This document shows positions 25,684 through 33,900 of a stretch of DNA of 64,000 nucleotides, in pieces (the first letter of the stretch is position 1; each line of letters starts with the position of its first letter). A model generated the notes under the pieces. That model searched no databases. It worked only from the letters and a program-made list of their open reading frames with translations, and was not told where the DNA came from. The stretch spans positions 248,001 to 312,000 of the forward strand of contig JAFEAQ010000008.1 of the NCBI GenBank assembly GCA_018266295.1, in the 5' to 3' direction. This stretch comes from Bdellovibrionales bacterium. Lineage in GTDB: Bacteria; Bdellovibrionota; Bdellovibrionia; Bdellovibrionales; Bdellovibrionaceae. The position numbers and the translations under genes are program-made.

Positions 25684-27648
25684 TTGAAATCTCGTATTAT
25701 TGCAGTTTTTGCCGGTGTGATGGTTCTTTGGGGGGCGCTGATTCTGCGTGCCGCCTATCTGCAGTTCTTGCCGAATGAAAAACTTCAATCATTGCAAAAC
25801 CGCCAGTTCCAAACGGTGGTGACATTGCAAGCCCGTCGTGGCGCGATCATTGATCGCAATGGCCGTGATTTGGCGATGTCAGGTACAGCGTACTCTCTTT
25901 ATGCCGATCCGAAGCTTCTTGAAAAGCGCAAGCCTTTGGCAAAAGCGCTGGCAAAAGAACTCGGAGTCACGGCTGAAAGTATTTACGGAAAAATCAAAGA
26001 CGGCAATAAGCGCTTCGTTTGGATTCAGCGTCTGATGGACGAAGACAAAGCCAATAAAATCAAATCCTGGAATATCCGCGGTCTTTCTTTCGTTGAAGAG
26101 TGGCGCCGCGTTTATCCGAATGAAACTCTCTTGGCTCATACATTGGGATTCCTTGGCAGTGAAGGTCAAGGCTTGGAAGGATTGGAAAAATCTTTCGAAG
26201 GCGATCTCAAAGGAAATGCCAAGAAAGTTTCTGTTCGACGTGATGCCCGCGGGCGTCCTCTCATCGCAGACGGCTTGCTCTTTACCGAAAATCCAGACGG
26301 CAATGAAATCAAGCTCACAGTGGATTCTGATATTCAGTACAATCTTGAAAATGAATTGGCTCAAGCCGTGCAAACTCATGAAGCAGACTCGGCAGTGGGT
26401 GTGATCCTTGACGCAGAAACGTCAGCGATTGTTGCGATGGCGAGTGTGCCGACATTTGATGTGAATAAAGCGATGAAAACATCCGCTGATGTCCGTCGTG
26501 ATAAAGTGGCAACAGACGCATTTGAACCAGGCAGTACTTTAAAGACGTTCGTGATCGCGTCCGCCTTGCGCCAAGGCCTTGTCGCTCCGAATACGAAGTT
26601 CTTCTGCGAAAACGGTTCTTTCCGAATTGGCGACAAAGTGATTCACGAAGCTGAAACGCACGAGAGTTTTGGCAATCTCTCGGTCAGCGAGATCTTGGCG
26701 GTGTCTTCAAACATCGGTACGACTAAGATTGCTTTCAAAATGGGTGCAGACAGCCTTCGTCAAGGTCTGTTGGATTTTGGTTTCGGCAGCAAGCTCGGCG
26801 TTGATCTGCCGGGCGAAGCGCGCGGGGCGGTTCAGCCGTTGCCTTGGCGTCCGCACTTGCTGAGTAATATTTCTTTCGGTCACGGTATTGCAGTGACTCC
26901 TTTACAGATGGCGAATGCGTATGCGGCGATTGCAAACGGTGGTGTGTTGAATACTCCATTCATCGTTTCATCAATTCGTGACAGCGAAACCGGTCAAGTT
27001 CGCGAGATGCAGCAAAAGCCGATTCGCCGTGTGCTTACTCCTGAGCAGGCATCGCAGATGCGTTTGATGTTAAGCGGAGTTATTTCTGACGGCGGAACCG
27101 GTAAAAATGCGCGTGTTCCGGGATTTCTTGTTGCTGGTAAAACAGGGACTGCGCAAAAAGTAAATCCAAACGGCCGCGGTTATATGAAGGGCGCTTATAT
27201 TTCGAGCTTCGCTGGTTTTCTTCCAGCAAATAATCCAAAATTTGTGATCTACGTAGCGTTGGATCATCCGCGCAAAGGTTTCTATGGTGCGGCTGTGGCA
27301 GCTCCGATTTTCTCGCGTGTTGCTTCATATGTTGTTCGTAAAGAAGGTTTAGCGCCGGTCCTGTTGACTGAGAAAAACATTCTGGCAGGAAAGCGTAAGG
27401 CGATTAAAGTGGACGGCGAAAAAAGCCGTGGCCTTGCGACTGTTACTGAAGGCGACATCGTTTCAACCAGCCTTGAGCTTGGTGTCGTGCCAGATGTGAC
27501 GACAATGACGTTGCGTGAAGTTTTACGCCGCTTTAACGGTAAAGATATCAGTGTGAAGTTCCGTGGGCAGGGAGTTGTGACGGGAGTTGAGCCTCCTGTT
27601 GGTGCTCCACTCCCTGAGAACAAAGAAATTACAGTGATTTTGCGCTGA
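25684..27648 (+). CDS. ftsI: Septal peptidoglycan transpeptidase (PBP3 class) with C-terminal PASTA domain
   Basis: 654 residues; TTG start immediately after the ftsL stop. N-terminal membrane anchor (IIAVFAGVMVLWGALIL), then the pedestal domain (RRGAIIDRNGRDLA). The transpeptidase has STLK with nucleophile S284, S341-S342-N343 and K486-T-G-T. The last 65 residues form one PASTA domain (VVPDVTTMTLREVLRRF...VKFRGQGVVTGVEPPVGAPL), more often seen in Gram-positive PBPs and SpoVD-like proteins but also in deltaproteobacterial FtsI. It crosslinks septal murein with FtsW. The 3' end overlaps a convergent esterase gene by 20 bp. Confidence 0.95.
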   Translation: MKSRIIAVFAGVMVLWGALILRAAYLQFLPNEKLQSLQNRQFQTVVTLQARRGAIIDRNGRDLAMSGTAYSLYADPKLLEKRKPLAKALAKELGVTAESIYGKIKDGNKRFVWIQRLMDEDKANKIKSWNIRGLSFVEEWRRVYPNETLLAHTLGFLGSEGQGLEGLEKSFEGDLKGNAKKVSVRRDARGRPLIADGLLFTENPDGNEIKLTVDSDIQYNLENELAQAVQTHEADSAVGVILDAETSAIVAMASVPTFDVNKAMKTSADVRRDKVATDAFEPGSTLKTFVIASALRQGLVAPNTKFFCENGSFRIGDKVIHEAETHESFGNLSVSEILAVSSNIGTTKIAFKMGADSLRQGLLDFGFGSKLGVDLPGEARGAVQPLPWRPHLLSNISFGHGIAVTPLQMANAYAAIANGGVLNTPFIVSSIRDSETGQVREMQQKPIRRVLTPEQASQMRLMLSGVISDGGTGKNARVPGFLVAGKTGTAQKVNPNGRGYMKGAYISSFAGFLPANNPKFVIYVALDHPRKGFYGAAVAAPIFSRVASYVVRKEGLAPVLLTEKNILAGKRKAIKVDGEKSRGLATVTEGDIVSTSLELGVVPDVTTMTLREVLRRFNGKDISVKFRGQGVVTGVEPPVGAPLPENKEITVILR

Positions 27649-28300
27649 TCTGCGCATTCAAGTATTCGCTGAGTTTTACCAACATCGTAGGAGGGATTTC
27701 GTGCCCTCCTTGAAACTCAAGACACCCGCCCTTCATACCACCACTATTTAGTAATGACTCTAGTTGGCGAGCGCTGCGCATTTGCAACACTTGATCATTT
27801 GCGCCATGACATTGGAAGAATTTTTCACCTCGGCGTTTTTCGACCAAAGGTTTAAGCTCATTTTTATTGATCAAGGCGCCAGACATCAAAACCAGTCCCG
27901 CAGGCGTTTCCGGAGCATGAAGGTAAACATCTGTTGCCAGCATCGCGCCTTGAGAAAATCCGCCGAGAATAATTTTGCTCCAGGGCACCTTGAGTGCGTC
28001 GATCATGTTCATAATTTCGCTGCGAACTTTTTCGATGCCTTCTGGCTTTGTCGCACTGAAATCACTCTCGAGAGTACTCATTTGCAAAGGCCACCAAGCT
28101 TTTCCTGTCCAACCAGGACCAATCGGCACATCGATGAGTCCTTGAGGAAACAACCAGTTTAATTTTTTCTGAGTTGGAATGTAATCCTTCAGAGGTTCGA
28201 GATCAGATGCATCTGCGCCGTATCCATGAAAAAGAATGACCCATGGGGCGTTGTCATCATGATATTCGTCGAGGCAATATACTTTTGCGAGTTTTCTCAT
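27629..28300 (-). CDS. Alpha/beta-hydrolase carboxylesterase (YpfH/phospholipase-carboxylesterase type)
   Basis: 223 residues, no signal peptide, so cytoplasmic. Oxyanion strand VILFHGYGADASDL; nucleophile elbow GGFSQG with S116; D169 in HGANDQV and H200 in GGHEIPP complete the triad. The family hydrolyses small carboxylic esters or lysophospholipids. It is transcribed against the surrounding dcw genes, between ftsI and murE, with a 20-bp tail overlap with ftsI and 37 bp to murE. The murE promoter must therefore lie inside or next to this gene, unless read-through from ftsI reaches it. Confidence 0.9.
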   Translation of the reverse strand: MRKLAKVYCLDEYHDDNAPWVILFHGYGADASDLEPLKDYIPTQKKLNWLFPQGLIDVPIGPGWTGKAWWPLQMSTLESDFSATKPEGIEKVRSEIMNMIDALKVPWSKIILGGFSQGAMLATDVYLHAPETPAGLVLMSGALINKNELKPLVEKRRGEKFFQCHGANDQVLQMRSARQLESLLNSGGMKGGCLEFQGGHEIPPTMLVKLSEYLNAQISAKSL

Positions 28301-28337
28301 TTTAGGATAATGTGTTTAGGAACATTAAAAGGTCAAT

Positions 28338-29822
28338 ATGAAGCTGCAGCATTTATTTTCAATATTTCCAGGAATTCCCGAGAATGCGTTTTCGCATCTC
28401 GAGGTCACGGATATTTGTTACGATGCTCGGAAAGTCACTCCCGGTGCGGTTTTTGTAGCTATCAAAGGCTCGAAGGCGGATGGTCATGATTTCCTTGCGG
28501 ATGCGATTTCAAAAGGTGCTGTGGCTGTTGTCCTTGAAGATCGCGCTAAACTTCCAGAAGGTTTTTCTGGTTTCGTATTGCAGGTTCCAAACTCCAGACA
28601 AGTGCTGGATATTCTTGCGAGCCGTTATTTCTGGGATCCAGGTCGTGATTTGTTCTGCGTCGGTGTGACGGGAACAAACGGTAAAACGTCGATCACCTAT
28701 ATGGTGGAGTGCATTCTTGATTACGCGAGAATGCCCGTGGGCGTAATCGGCACTGTGAATCATCGTCTGGGCGACAAGGTGTGGCCCTCTGAGATGACGA
28801 CGCCGGACCCCGTGAATGTCCAAAGACGTTTAAATGAGTTCCGTCAAGAGGGTGCTTCCGCAGTTGTGATGGAAGTATCGAGTCACGCACTGGAGCAAAA
28901 GCGTGTGGACAGCGTTCCGTTCAACGCCGTGGTCTTCACAAATTTGACGCGTGATCATCTCGATTATCACGGAACAATGGAAGAGTACTTCAAAGCCAAG
29001 CAAAGACTTTTCACGGATCTTCTTTGGAAGACCAGCAAGAGCCCTTGCTTTGCGATCATCAATACCGATGACAAATGGGGACGTCAGCTGCGCGTGGCAG
29101 ATCCTGCCATCTTGTGGACGTACGGTCATCGCGAAGGTGACTTCCAATATGAAATCCTGAAAATGGATTACACGTCGACGCGATTTAAAATTCAAACTCC
29201 GGCGGGTGAGGCCGAAGTGCTATTGCCGATGTCTGGCACTCACAATGTGATGAATGCGTTAGCGTCCATTGCGGTGGGTATTGCCGCCGGCGTTTCTTTG
29301 CAGACCTGTGTGAAGGCGCTGGAAAACTTTAAAGGAGTTCCGGGTCGTCTTCAATCTGTGACAAATGACAAGAATATCTCGGTCTTTGTCGATTACGCAC
29401 ATTCTCCGGATGCCTTGGAGAATGTTTTAAATGCGATCATCAAGGTGCGTGAGACGATGCGCACGGATTCAAAAATCTGGACGGTGTTTGGCTGCGGCGG
29501 TGACCGCGATAAAGGCAAACGCCCGTTAATGACTCAAATGGCTCTGAAATATTCAGATCATGTGATCATCACCTCTGATAATCCTCGCACGGAAGATCCA
29601 CAGGCGATCATCCGCGACATGACGGAAGAGTTGCCAGCGGGCGAGCAGTACAAAATTCAAATCGAAGTTCAGCGTCGTGAAGCGATTCAAAAAGCCATCA
29701 AACAAGCCAAGGTCGGCGATGTGGTTTTAATCGCGGGTAAAGGGCACGAAGATTATCAAATCATCGGCACCGAAAAATTACCATTCAGCGACTTCTTGGT
29801 CGCTCAGGAGTTTTTGAAATGA
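28338..29822 (+). CDS. murE: UDP-N-acetylmuramoyl-tripeptide synthetase (meso-diaminopimelate adding)
   Basis: Adds the third stem-peptide residue to UDP-MurNAc-dipeptide. It has 494 residues. ATP site GVTGTNGKTSITYM; MTTPDPVN; the carbamoyl-Lys region; and DNPRTEDP, the DNPR motif that marks meso-diaminopimelate rather than lysine specificity. C-terminal GKGHEDYQIIG. An AAAGG ribosome-binding site lies a few bases upstream. The stop overlaps the murF ATG (ATGA). Confidence 0.96.
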   Translation: MKLQHLFSIFPGIPENAFSHLEVTDICYDARKVTPGAVFVAIKGSKADGHDFLADAISKGAVAVVLEDRAKLPEGFSGFVLQVPNSRQVLDILASRYFWDPGRDLFCVGVTGTNGKTSITYMVECILDYARMPVGVIGTVNHRLGDKVWPSEMTTPDPVNVQRRLNEFRQEGASAVVMEVSSHALEQKRVDSVPFNAVVFTNLTRDHLDYHGTMEEYFKAKQRLFTDLLWKTSKSPCFAIINTDDKWGRQLRVADPAILWTYGHREGDFQYEILKMDYTSTRFKIQTPAGEAEVLLPMSGTHNVMNALASIAVGIAAGVSLQTCVKALENFKGVPGRLQSVTNDKNISVFVDYAHSPDALENVLNAIIKVRETMRTDSKIWTVFGCGGDRDKGKRPLMTQMALKYSDHVIITSDNPRTEDPQAIIRDMTEELPAGEQYKIQIEVQRREAIQKAIKQAKVGDVVLIAGKGHEDYQIIGTEKLPFSDFLVAQEFLK

Positions 29823-31240
29823 GAACAATGGAACTGAAAGATGTTCTAACGGCCACGAAAGGCCAAGCCCTCAGTGAAGTAAAGCAAAAATTCCAAGGCA
29901 TCGGCACCGACACCCGCCAATCTCTCGAGGGCCAGCTCTTTGTGGCTCTGAAGGGTGACAGCTTCGATGCACATAACTTTCTCGATAAAGCTGTGGCTCA
30001 AGGGGCGGCGGGTTTGCTGGTGCACGAAGATTCTCCGATGGTGCAATCGCTGAAAGGCAAAGTAAGCATCATTAAAGTTGCTGACACTTTGAAAGGCCTG
30101 CAGGATCTTGGCAACTGGGCCCGTAAAACGGCGAAGGCCACGATCATCGGCATTACCGGCTCTAACGGCAAGACCACGACAAAAGAATTCACCGCAGCTA
30201 TTTTAGATAGTTTTAAAACAGTTCACTACAGCAAAGGCAGCTTCAATAATCACTGGGGAGTGCCGTTTACTTTGCTTCAGCTCGATCCGCAGAAAGAAAT
30301 CGCGGTGGTTGAGATGGGGATGAATCACGCCGGTGAAATCACAGAGCTCGTGAAAATCGCTGAGCCTGATATCGTTGTTTGTACGATGGTGGGCCGCGCT
30401 CACATTGAGCACTTCGGCACGATTGAGAAAATTGCTGAAGCTAAAGAAGAAATCTATGAAGCGGCAAGCCCAACGGCAACCCGTGTTTACAATCTCGACA
30501 ATCCACTGACACGTAAAATGTACGAAAAAGCGCAAAAGAGATTCCCGCAAGCAAAGCTTGTCACTTTCTCTTCGCAGGATCCCAAGGCTGACGTTTATTT
30601 GAAACTCGAAGCGATGGGCTTGCAGAGTTTGAAGGTCGCCGGCCACATCGAAGATGAAGACGGCGAAGTGACAGTGCCGGTTTTTGGCGCGCAGAACCTC
30701 ACAAACTTGATGGCAGCTGCAGCAATTGGTGTGGCAGCGGGATTAGATCCGGAGCAAGTTTGGACGGGACTCAGCCATTGCAAAACGATCTGGGGTCGCA
30801 ATCAGTTGCTGGAGCTTAAATCCGGCGCGCAGATGATCTTTGACGGTTACAACGCGAATCCCGATTCCATGAAAGCTTTGTTGGATAACGTAAAAATCCT
30901 AACCACCAAGGGCCGCAAAATCGGCGTGTTTGGCGAGATGCTTGAAATGGGAACGCTCGCGAACTCATTGCACGAAGAACTCGGCGAGCTGGTTGGCAAA
31001 ACAGGTTTCGATAAAGTGTACTTCATCGGCGCAAGCTATGAAGCTTTCGAAAAAGGTCTTAAAAAATCCGGCTACAAAAACGCTTTCAATATCGCCAAAG
31101 ATTTCAAAGACGAAATCGCCCGCGAATTCGCAAGCGATCTCCGCCCAGGCGACATGGCCATGGTGAAAGGCTCCCGCGGCATGAAGCTTGAGCGCTTTGT
31201 TTTGCCGTGTGAACCGAAGGATTTCTCCGTTAATAAGTAA
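29819..31240 (+). CDS. murF: UDP-N-acetylmuramoyl-tripeptide-D-alanyl-D-alanine ligase
   Basis: Adds D-Ala-D-Ala to UDP-MurNAc-tripeptide in the cytoplasm. It has 473 residues. ATP site GITGSNGKTTTKEF, FNNHWGVPFTLL, EMGMNHAGEI, FDGYNANPDSMKALL and C-terminal VKGSRGMKLERF are the usual hallmarks. Start at the ATGA overlap with murE; a second ATG three codons in is possible. Its D-Ala-D-Ala supply (ddl) is not in the window. Confidence 0.96.
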   Translation: MRTMELKDVLTATKGQALSEVKQKFQGIGTDTRQSLEGQLFVALKGDSFDAHNFLDKAVAQGAAGLLVHEDSPMVQSLKGKVSIIKVADTLKGLQDLGNWARKTAKATIIGITGSNGKTTTKEFTAAILDSFKTVHYSKGSFNNHWGVPFTLLQLDPQKEIAVVEMGMNHAGEITELVKIAEPDIVVCTMVGRAHIEHFGTIEKIAEAKEEIYEAASPTATRVYNLDNPLTRKMYEKAQKRFPQAKLVTFSSQDPKADVYLKLEAMGLQSLKVAGHIEDEDGEVTVPVFGAQNLTNLMAAAAIGVAAGLDPEQVWTGLSHCKTIWGRNQLLELKSGAQMIFDGYNANPDSMKALLDNVKILTTKGRKIGVFGEMLEMGTLANSLHEELGELVGKTGFDKVYFIGASYEAFEKGLKKSGYKNAFNIAKDFKDEIAREFASDLRPGDMAMVKGSRGMKLERFVLPCEPKDFSVNK

Positions 31241-31256
31241 CTGCAGATAGGACGAT

Positions 31257-31766
31257 ATGAAAATACTGTCCTTATGCGGCAGCATCCGCACTGATTCTTC
31301 AAATCACAATTTGCTCTTAGCAGTTGAGGGGCTCTTGCCCCAAGATATAGAGTGGGTGGGTTTTCAGATCAAGCAGCTCCCTTTTTTTGATCCCATATTG
31401 CAATTTAAGAATGTCCCTGACGTTGTTAGTAGCTTTCGTAAGGCTGCCTTTGAGTCAGACTACATTGTTATTTCGACGCCCGAATATGCCCATGGCATTC
31501 CTGGTATATTAAAGAACGCCCTCGAGTGGCTTGTATGTGAAGAGACGATGAAAAAGAAAGTCGTCGTATTTATCGCTACAAGCAGTGGCGGCGAATTCGT
31601 GAGGGAATATCTACTCGAAACTCTTCGCACGATGGATATGCTCGCAAGCATGGATGCAATCTTCACTGTGACACGGGCTCGAGCATCCATTTCTGCGTCA
31701 GGTGAAATCCTCGATGCTGACTTACGAGAAAAGCTTAAAATATTCCTGAATAAGACTTTCCAATAA
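31257..31766 (+). CDS. NAD(P)H-dependent FMN reductase family protein
   Basis: 169 residues, flavodoxin-like fold. Phosphate-binding loop LCGSIRTDSSNHNL (GSxRxxSxN type) and STPEYAHGIPGILKNALEWL (the SPEY...PG.LKNALDW motif) are both clear. Such enzymes reduce FMN or flavin-linked substrates such as quinones or azo dyes. It starts 16 bp after murF on the same strand, so it may ride on the dcw transcript, although it has no known link to cell-wall synthesis. It is the first gene of an accessory stretch between murF and mraY. Confidence 0.9.
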   Translation: MKILSLCGSIRTDSSNHNLLLAVEGLLPQDIEWVGFQIKQLPFFDPILQFKNVPDVVSSFRKAAFESDYIVISTPEYAHGIPGILKNALEWLVCEETMKKKVVVFIATSSGGEFVREYLLETLRTMDMLASMDAIFTVTRARASISASGEILDADLREKLKIFLNKTFQ

Positions 31767-31885
31767 GGCTGACACTCAAGCGAAAATCGAAGATATAAAA
31801 GTAAATTTAATTCTGAAAAAAGACGCATTTCAGTCTTTGATTGAGATGCTTCTCCCTTTGAAACGTGACCTATAAACATCTTTAG

Positions 31886-31914
31886 TTGAGACTGGATGTG
31901 CCGAAAAGTATGGA
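31886..31914 (+). promoter_or_regulatory. Predicted promoter of the collagen-like lipoprotein gene
   Basis: TTGAGA (31886-31891), 17-base spacer, TATGGA (31909-31914); then AAAGGAGG (31923-31930) and the GTG start at 31937. The short leader and good spacing make this a fair sigma70-type call. Confidence 0.5.
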
Positions 31915-31936
31915 TACCTTACAAAGGAGGTATTCA

Positions 31937-32845
31937 GTGAAAACTTCGACGTATATTCGTTTTGCTGCCTTACTTTTTGTAATGTCCTCTGCGGCTTGCT
32001 TAGATAAAGGAACTCAAGACTCCGCATCTGCAAGTTCAAGCGAGACCTCAGCCTTCTCTCAAAGTGTCTCATCCATGGACGCGGCAGGAAACTGCACGCC
32101 TGGGAAAGAAGGTTCAATAATCTATGATATTGCAACGAAGGCATTCTACATGTGTGCCGGTAAAAGCTGGATGGCGATCGAAATCAATAGTGTGAAAGGC
32201 GACAAAGGAGACACGGGTGCAACAGGTCCTCAAGGACCACAAGGTGTCGCCGGAGCGCAAGGTCTTCAGGGTATTCAAGGTGCGCAGGGTCCACAGGGGC
32301 CGCGCGGGCCAACGGGTTCTGGTGGGCCGTCGGGTTTTGTAATTCGTGATGCCAACCATGACGTAGCGGCAAGAGTTATTCAATTCAATACCGGAGGGTA
32401 TATGTCTGGAGTAGCGCCTGGGCAAAGTGCACTTGTCATGTATGATGGTGGTGAACTTATTTGGGTGAATACGCTCACGGGTAAGTTTGATGGAAAAGCT
32501 GACATGGTCTTTTTCTCGGGCCCGAATTGCACGGGCACCCCATATAAGCGAGGTTTAGCGGAATATGGTTCTCCGGATGTGCTCAATAGGATTTATGTTG
32601 GTAAGTCTGATTATGGTAGTTATATAGCTTTTTACAAAGCTGTAGGTACAGCTACAGGTGTTATTTCAACTGTTAGTCAGCGAACCTTCAACCAAACGCC
32701 AGGGATGGGAACATGTTCAGAAGGTGGCCAAGCTTTTAATACGAGCTTATCCGGGGTAGGCCCAATGGTCGTTTTACAGCAGATTCCTATAGACAGCCTC
32801 AAAGATCTTTCGAGTGTTGCACCATTGAAAGTGGAGTTCGAATAA
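31937..32845 (+). CDS. Lipoprotein with collagen-like Gly-X-Y repeats
   Basis: 302 residues from the GTG at 31937, chosen because AAAGGAGG is six bases upstream and it begins a lipoprotein signal ending MSSAAC. After a Ser-rich stalk and a small Cys-containing region ([12 protein letters not shown]...FYMCAGKSW) comes a collagen-like run of about 14 Gly-X-Y triplets (roughly residues 95-140), rich in Gln and Pro (for example [13 protein letters not shown]). The C-terminal domain of about 160 residues has two Cys and no family I recognise. Bacterial collagen-like runs form trimeric rods, so this is probably a surface-displayed trimer; its target is unknown. Closed by the terminator at 32870. 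Confidence 0.82.
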   Translation: MKTSTYIRFAALLFVMSSAACLDKGTQDSASASSSETSAFSQSVSSMDAAGNCTPGKEGSIIYDIATKAFYMCAGKSWMAIEINSVKGDKGDTGATGPQGPQGVAGAQGLQGIQGAQGPQGPRGPTGSGGPSGFVIRDANHDVAARVIQFNTGGYMSGVAPGQSALVMYDGGELIWVNTLTGKFDGKADMVFFSGPNCTGTPYKRGLAEYGSPDVLNRIYVGKSDYGSYIAFYKAVGTATGVISTVSQRTFNQTPGMGTCSEGGQAFNTSLSGVGPMVVLQQIPIDSLKDLSSVAPLKVEFE

Positions 32846-32869
32846 CAAGAGCTGAAAATTTTAAGACAA

Positions 32870-32901
32870 AAAAAGAGGAGCCTCATCAGCTCCTCTTTTT
32901 A
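32870..32901. terminator. Bidirectional terminator, first of a near-identical pair
   Basis: AGAGGAGC (32874-32881) and GCTCCTCT (32889-32896) flanked by A- and T-runs. It serves the collagen-like lipoprotein gene (plus) and the convergent small secreted gene (minus). An almost identical hairpin is at 33441-33470. Confidence 0.85.
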
Positions 32902-32923
32902 TTTGTGCCGTGATCAGAATGAT

Positions 32924-33292
32924 TTACGGGCAAGGAATCAAGGCGTGAACTTTTGGCGCATCGTTGTTCTGCCAGAGCTTCACAACGTCTGGAGTTACTT
33001 CGAAGTTCATGTTTGTAATGGTGTAGCCATTAGGTCCATGCATCGTAAGGCCAGAAACTCTGTAGCCCGTTGGGAGTGCGTTGATTTCGCGGCCAGTAAT
33101 TGTCGCAGTCAAGCCACTCCAGCTGCCATCATCGCCCATATAGTCGATGCTTGCGCTGTCAGTATTCATCACAATGCGACCAGTATAGATTTTGTTTGGC
33201 TTAATATCTGAAAAGCAGACAGTAAAGATGTTAGAGGCATAAGCAGAGCTCGTAGTAATAAGAGCGAACATTACAAAGAGGATATTTTTCAT
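32924..33292 (-). CDS. Small secreted protein, function unknown
   Basis: 122 residues. Signal peptide MKNILFVMFALITTSSAYA. The mature part is about 100 residues, beta-rich, with two Cys (FTVCFS and C-terminal IPCP) that could form one disulfide. No family recognised. It lies between the two near-identical terminators, convergent with the collagen-like lipoprotein gene. AGGACCC upstream is a weak ribosome-binding site. Confidence 0.65.
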   Translation of the reverse strand: MKNILFVMFALITTSSAYASNIFTVCFSDIKPNKIYTGRIVMNTDSASIDYMGDDGSWSGLTATITGREINALPTGYRVSGLTMHGPNGYTITNMNFEVTPDVVKLWQNNDAPKVHALIPCP

Positions 33293-33440
33293 GAGGGGGT
33301 CCTTTTTGAATTCTTTGATTGGGTTTTGTCCGGCGAATATAGACTAGATGCAGTTTAATCACAATGCGGGGCTGAAAAAATGAACTGAGCTTGGTAAATC
33401 TTTCCCGTCTGTGTTCAGGTTAGCCATTATCATGAACTTT

Positions 33441-33470
33441 TAAAGAGGAGCCTCAGCAGCTCCTCTTTTT
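33441..33470. terminator. Second copy of the AGAGGAGC/GCTCCTCT terminator
   Basis: AGAGGAGC (33444-33451), loop CTCAGCA, GCTCCTCT (33459-33466), then T-run. Stem identical to the copy at 32874-32896, loop differing at one base. On the minus strand its T-run is short (TTTAA), so the plus direction looks stronger although no plus gene ends here. Confidence 0.6.
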
Positions 33471-33481
33471 GCATGGCGTCC

Positions 33482-33502
33482 GGAAACAGGGCCTGGCACC
33501 TA
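33482..33502 (-). repeat. 21-bp TAGGTGCC repeat, copy 1
   Basis: On the minus strand it reads TAGGTGCCAGG then CCCTGTTTCC. It begins 2 bases after the stop codon of the Cys-rich gene. The element at 42996-43016 matches at 19 of 21 positions and also begins at a stop codon. Confidence 0.55.
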
Positions 33503-33503
33503 A

Positions 33504-33773
33504 CTAAGCGCCGCCGGTGTAGGGGTCGTATACGCAGCGGGTGCCGCATTTGATCCAGCCTTTACCGCGTTTGTGGCAGTAAGCTTGCTCTGGCTTATAG
33601 CCCGTGCGGCAGCAGTTGTTCATTGGCTCGTATGAAGCCGGAGCCAAGCCGTTGAGAACCTCTTCTGCCGTTGGAACAGGTGTCGAGGAGTCGTTACTGC
33701 AAGTGCCATTTGCCATCGCATGAGATGCGAAAACACAGCTAGTTAATAAAAGAGCTGAAAAGAACTTCTTCAT
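33504..33773 (-). CDS. Small Cys-rich secreted protein, function unknown
   Basis: 89 residues from the ATG at 33773, chosen because GGAGG lies 5 bases upstream and a signal peptide follows (MKKFFSALLLTSCVFASHAMA). The mature part (about 68 residues) has six Cys (GTCSND, NNCCRTG, AYCHKR, IKCGTRCVYD), consistent with three disulfides. Small disulfide-rich secreted proteins can be toxins, inhibitors or structural; nothing decides this here. A longer in-frame reading to 33980 runs through the neighbouring gap and is not supported. Confidence 0.65.
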   Translation of the reverse strand: MKKFFSALLLTSCVFASHAMANGTCSNDSSTPVPTAEEVLNGLAPASYEPMNNCCRTGYKPEQAYCHKRGKGWIKCGTRCVYDPYTGGA

Positions 33774-33834
33774 AAGAGCCTCCATTTTGGTTGTCTTGTT
33801 GTTTGAGGCTCTGAACATAGTGTCTTTAGAGAAA

Positions 33835-33869
33835 AACAGGCCTGTGAAAAACTCAGGATACTGCCTGTT
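33835..33869 (-). terminator. Possible terminator of the GT-C glycosyltransferase gene
   Basis: On the minus strand AACAGGC and GCCTGTT pair across a 21-base loop, followed by TTTC. The loop is long, so the call is weak. Confidence 0.3.
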
Positions 33870-33900
33870 GGCAAAGGCTTTTTGTTGGCTTGCTGATGCC

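Noticed and set aside
27640-27655. TGCGC/GCGCA hairpin at the ftsI end as a terminator
   Set aside because: Only 5 bp, no T-run, and mostly inside the overlapping coding ends.
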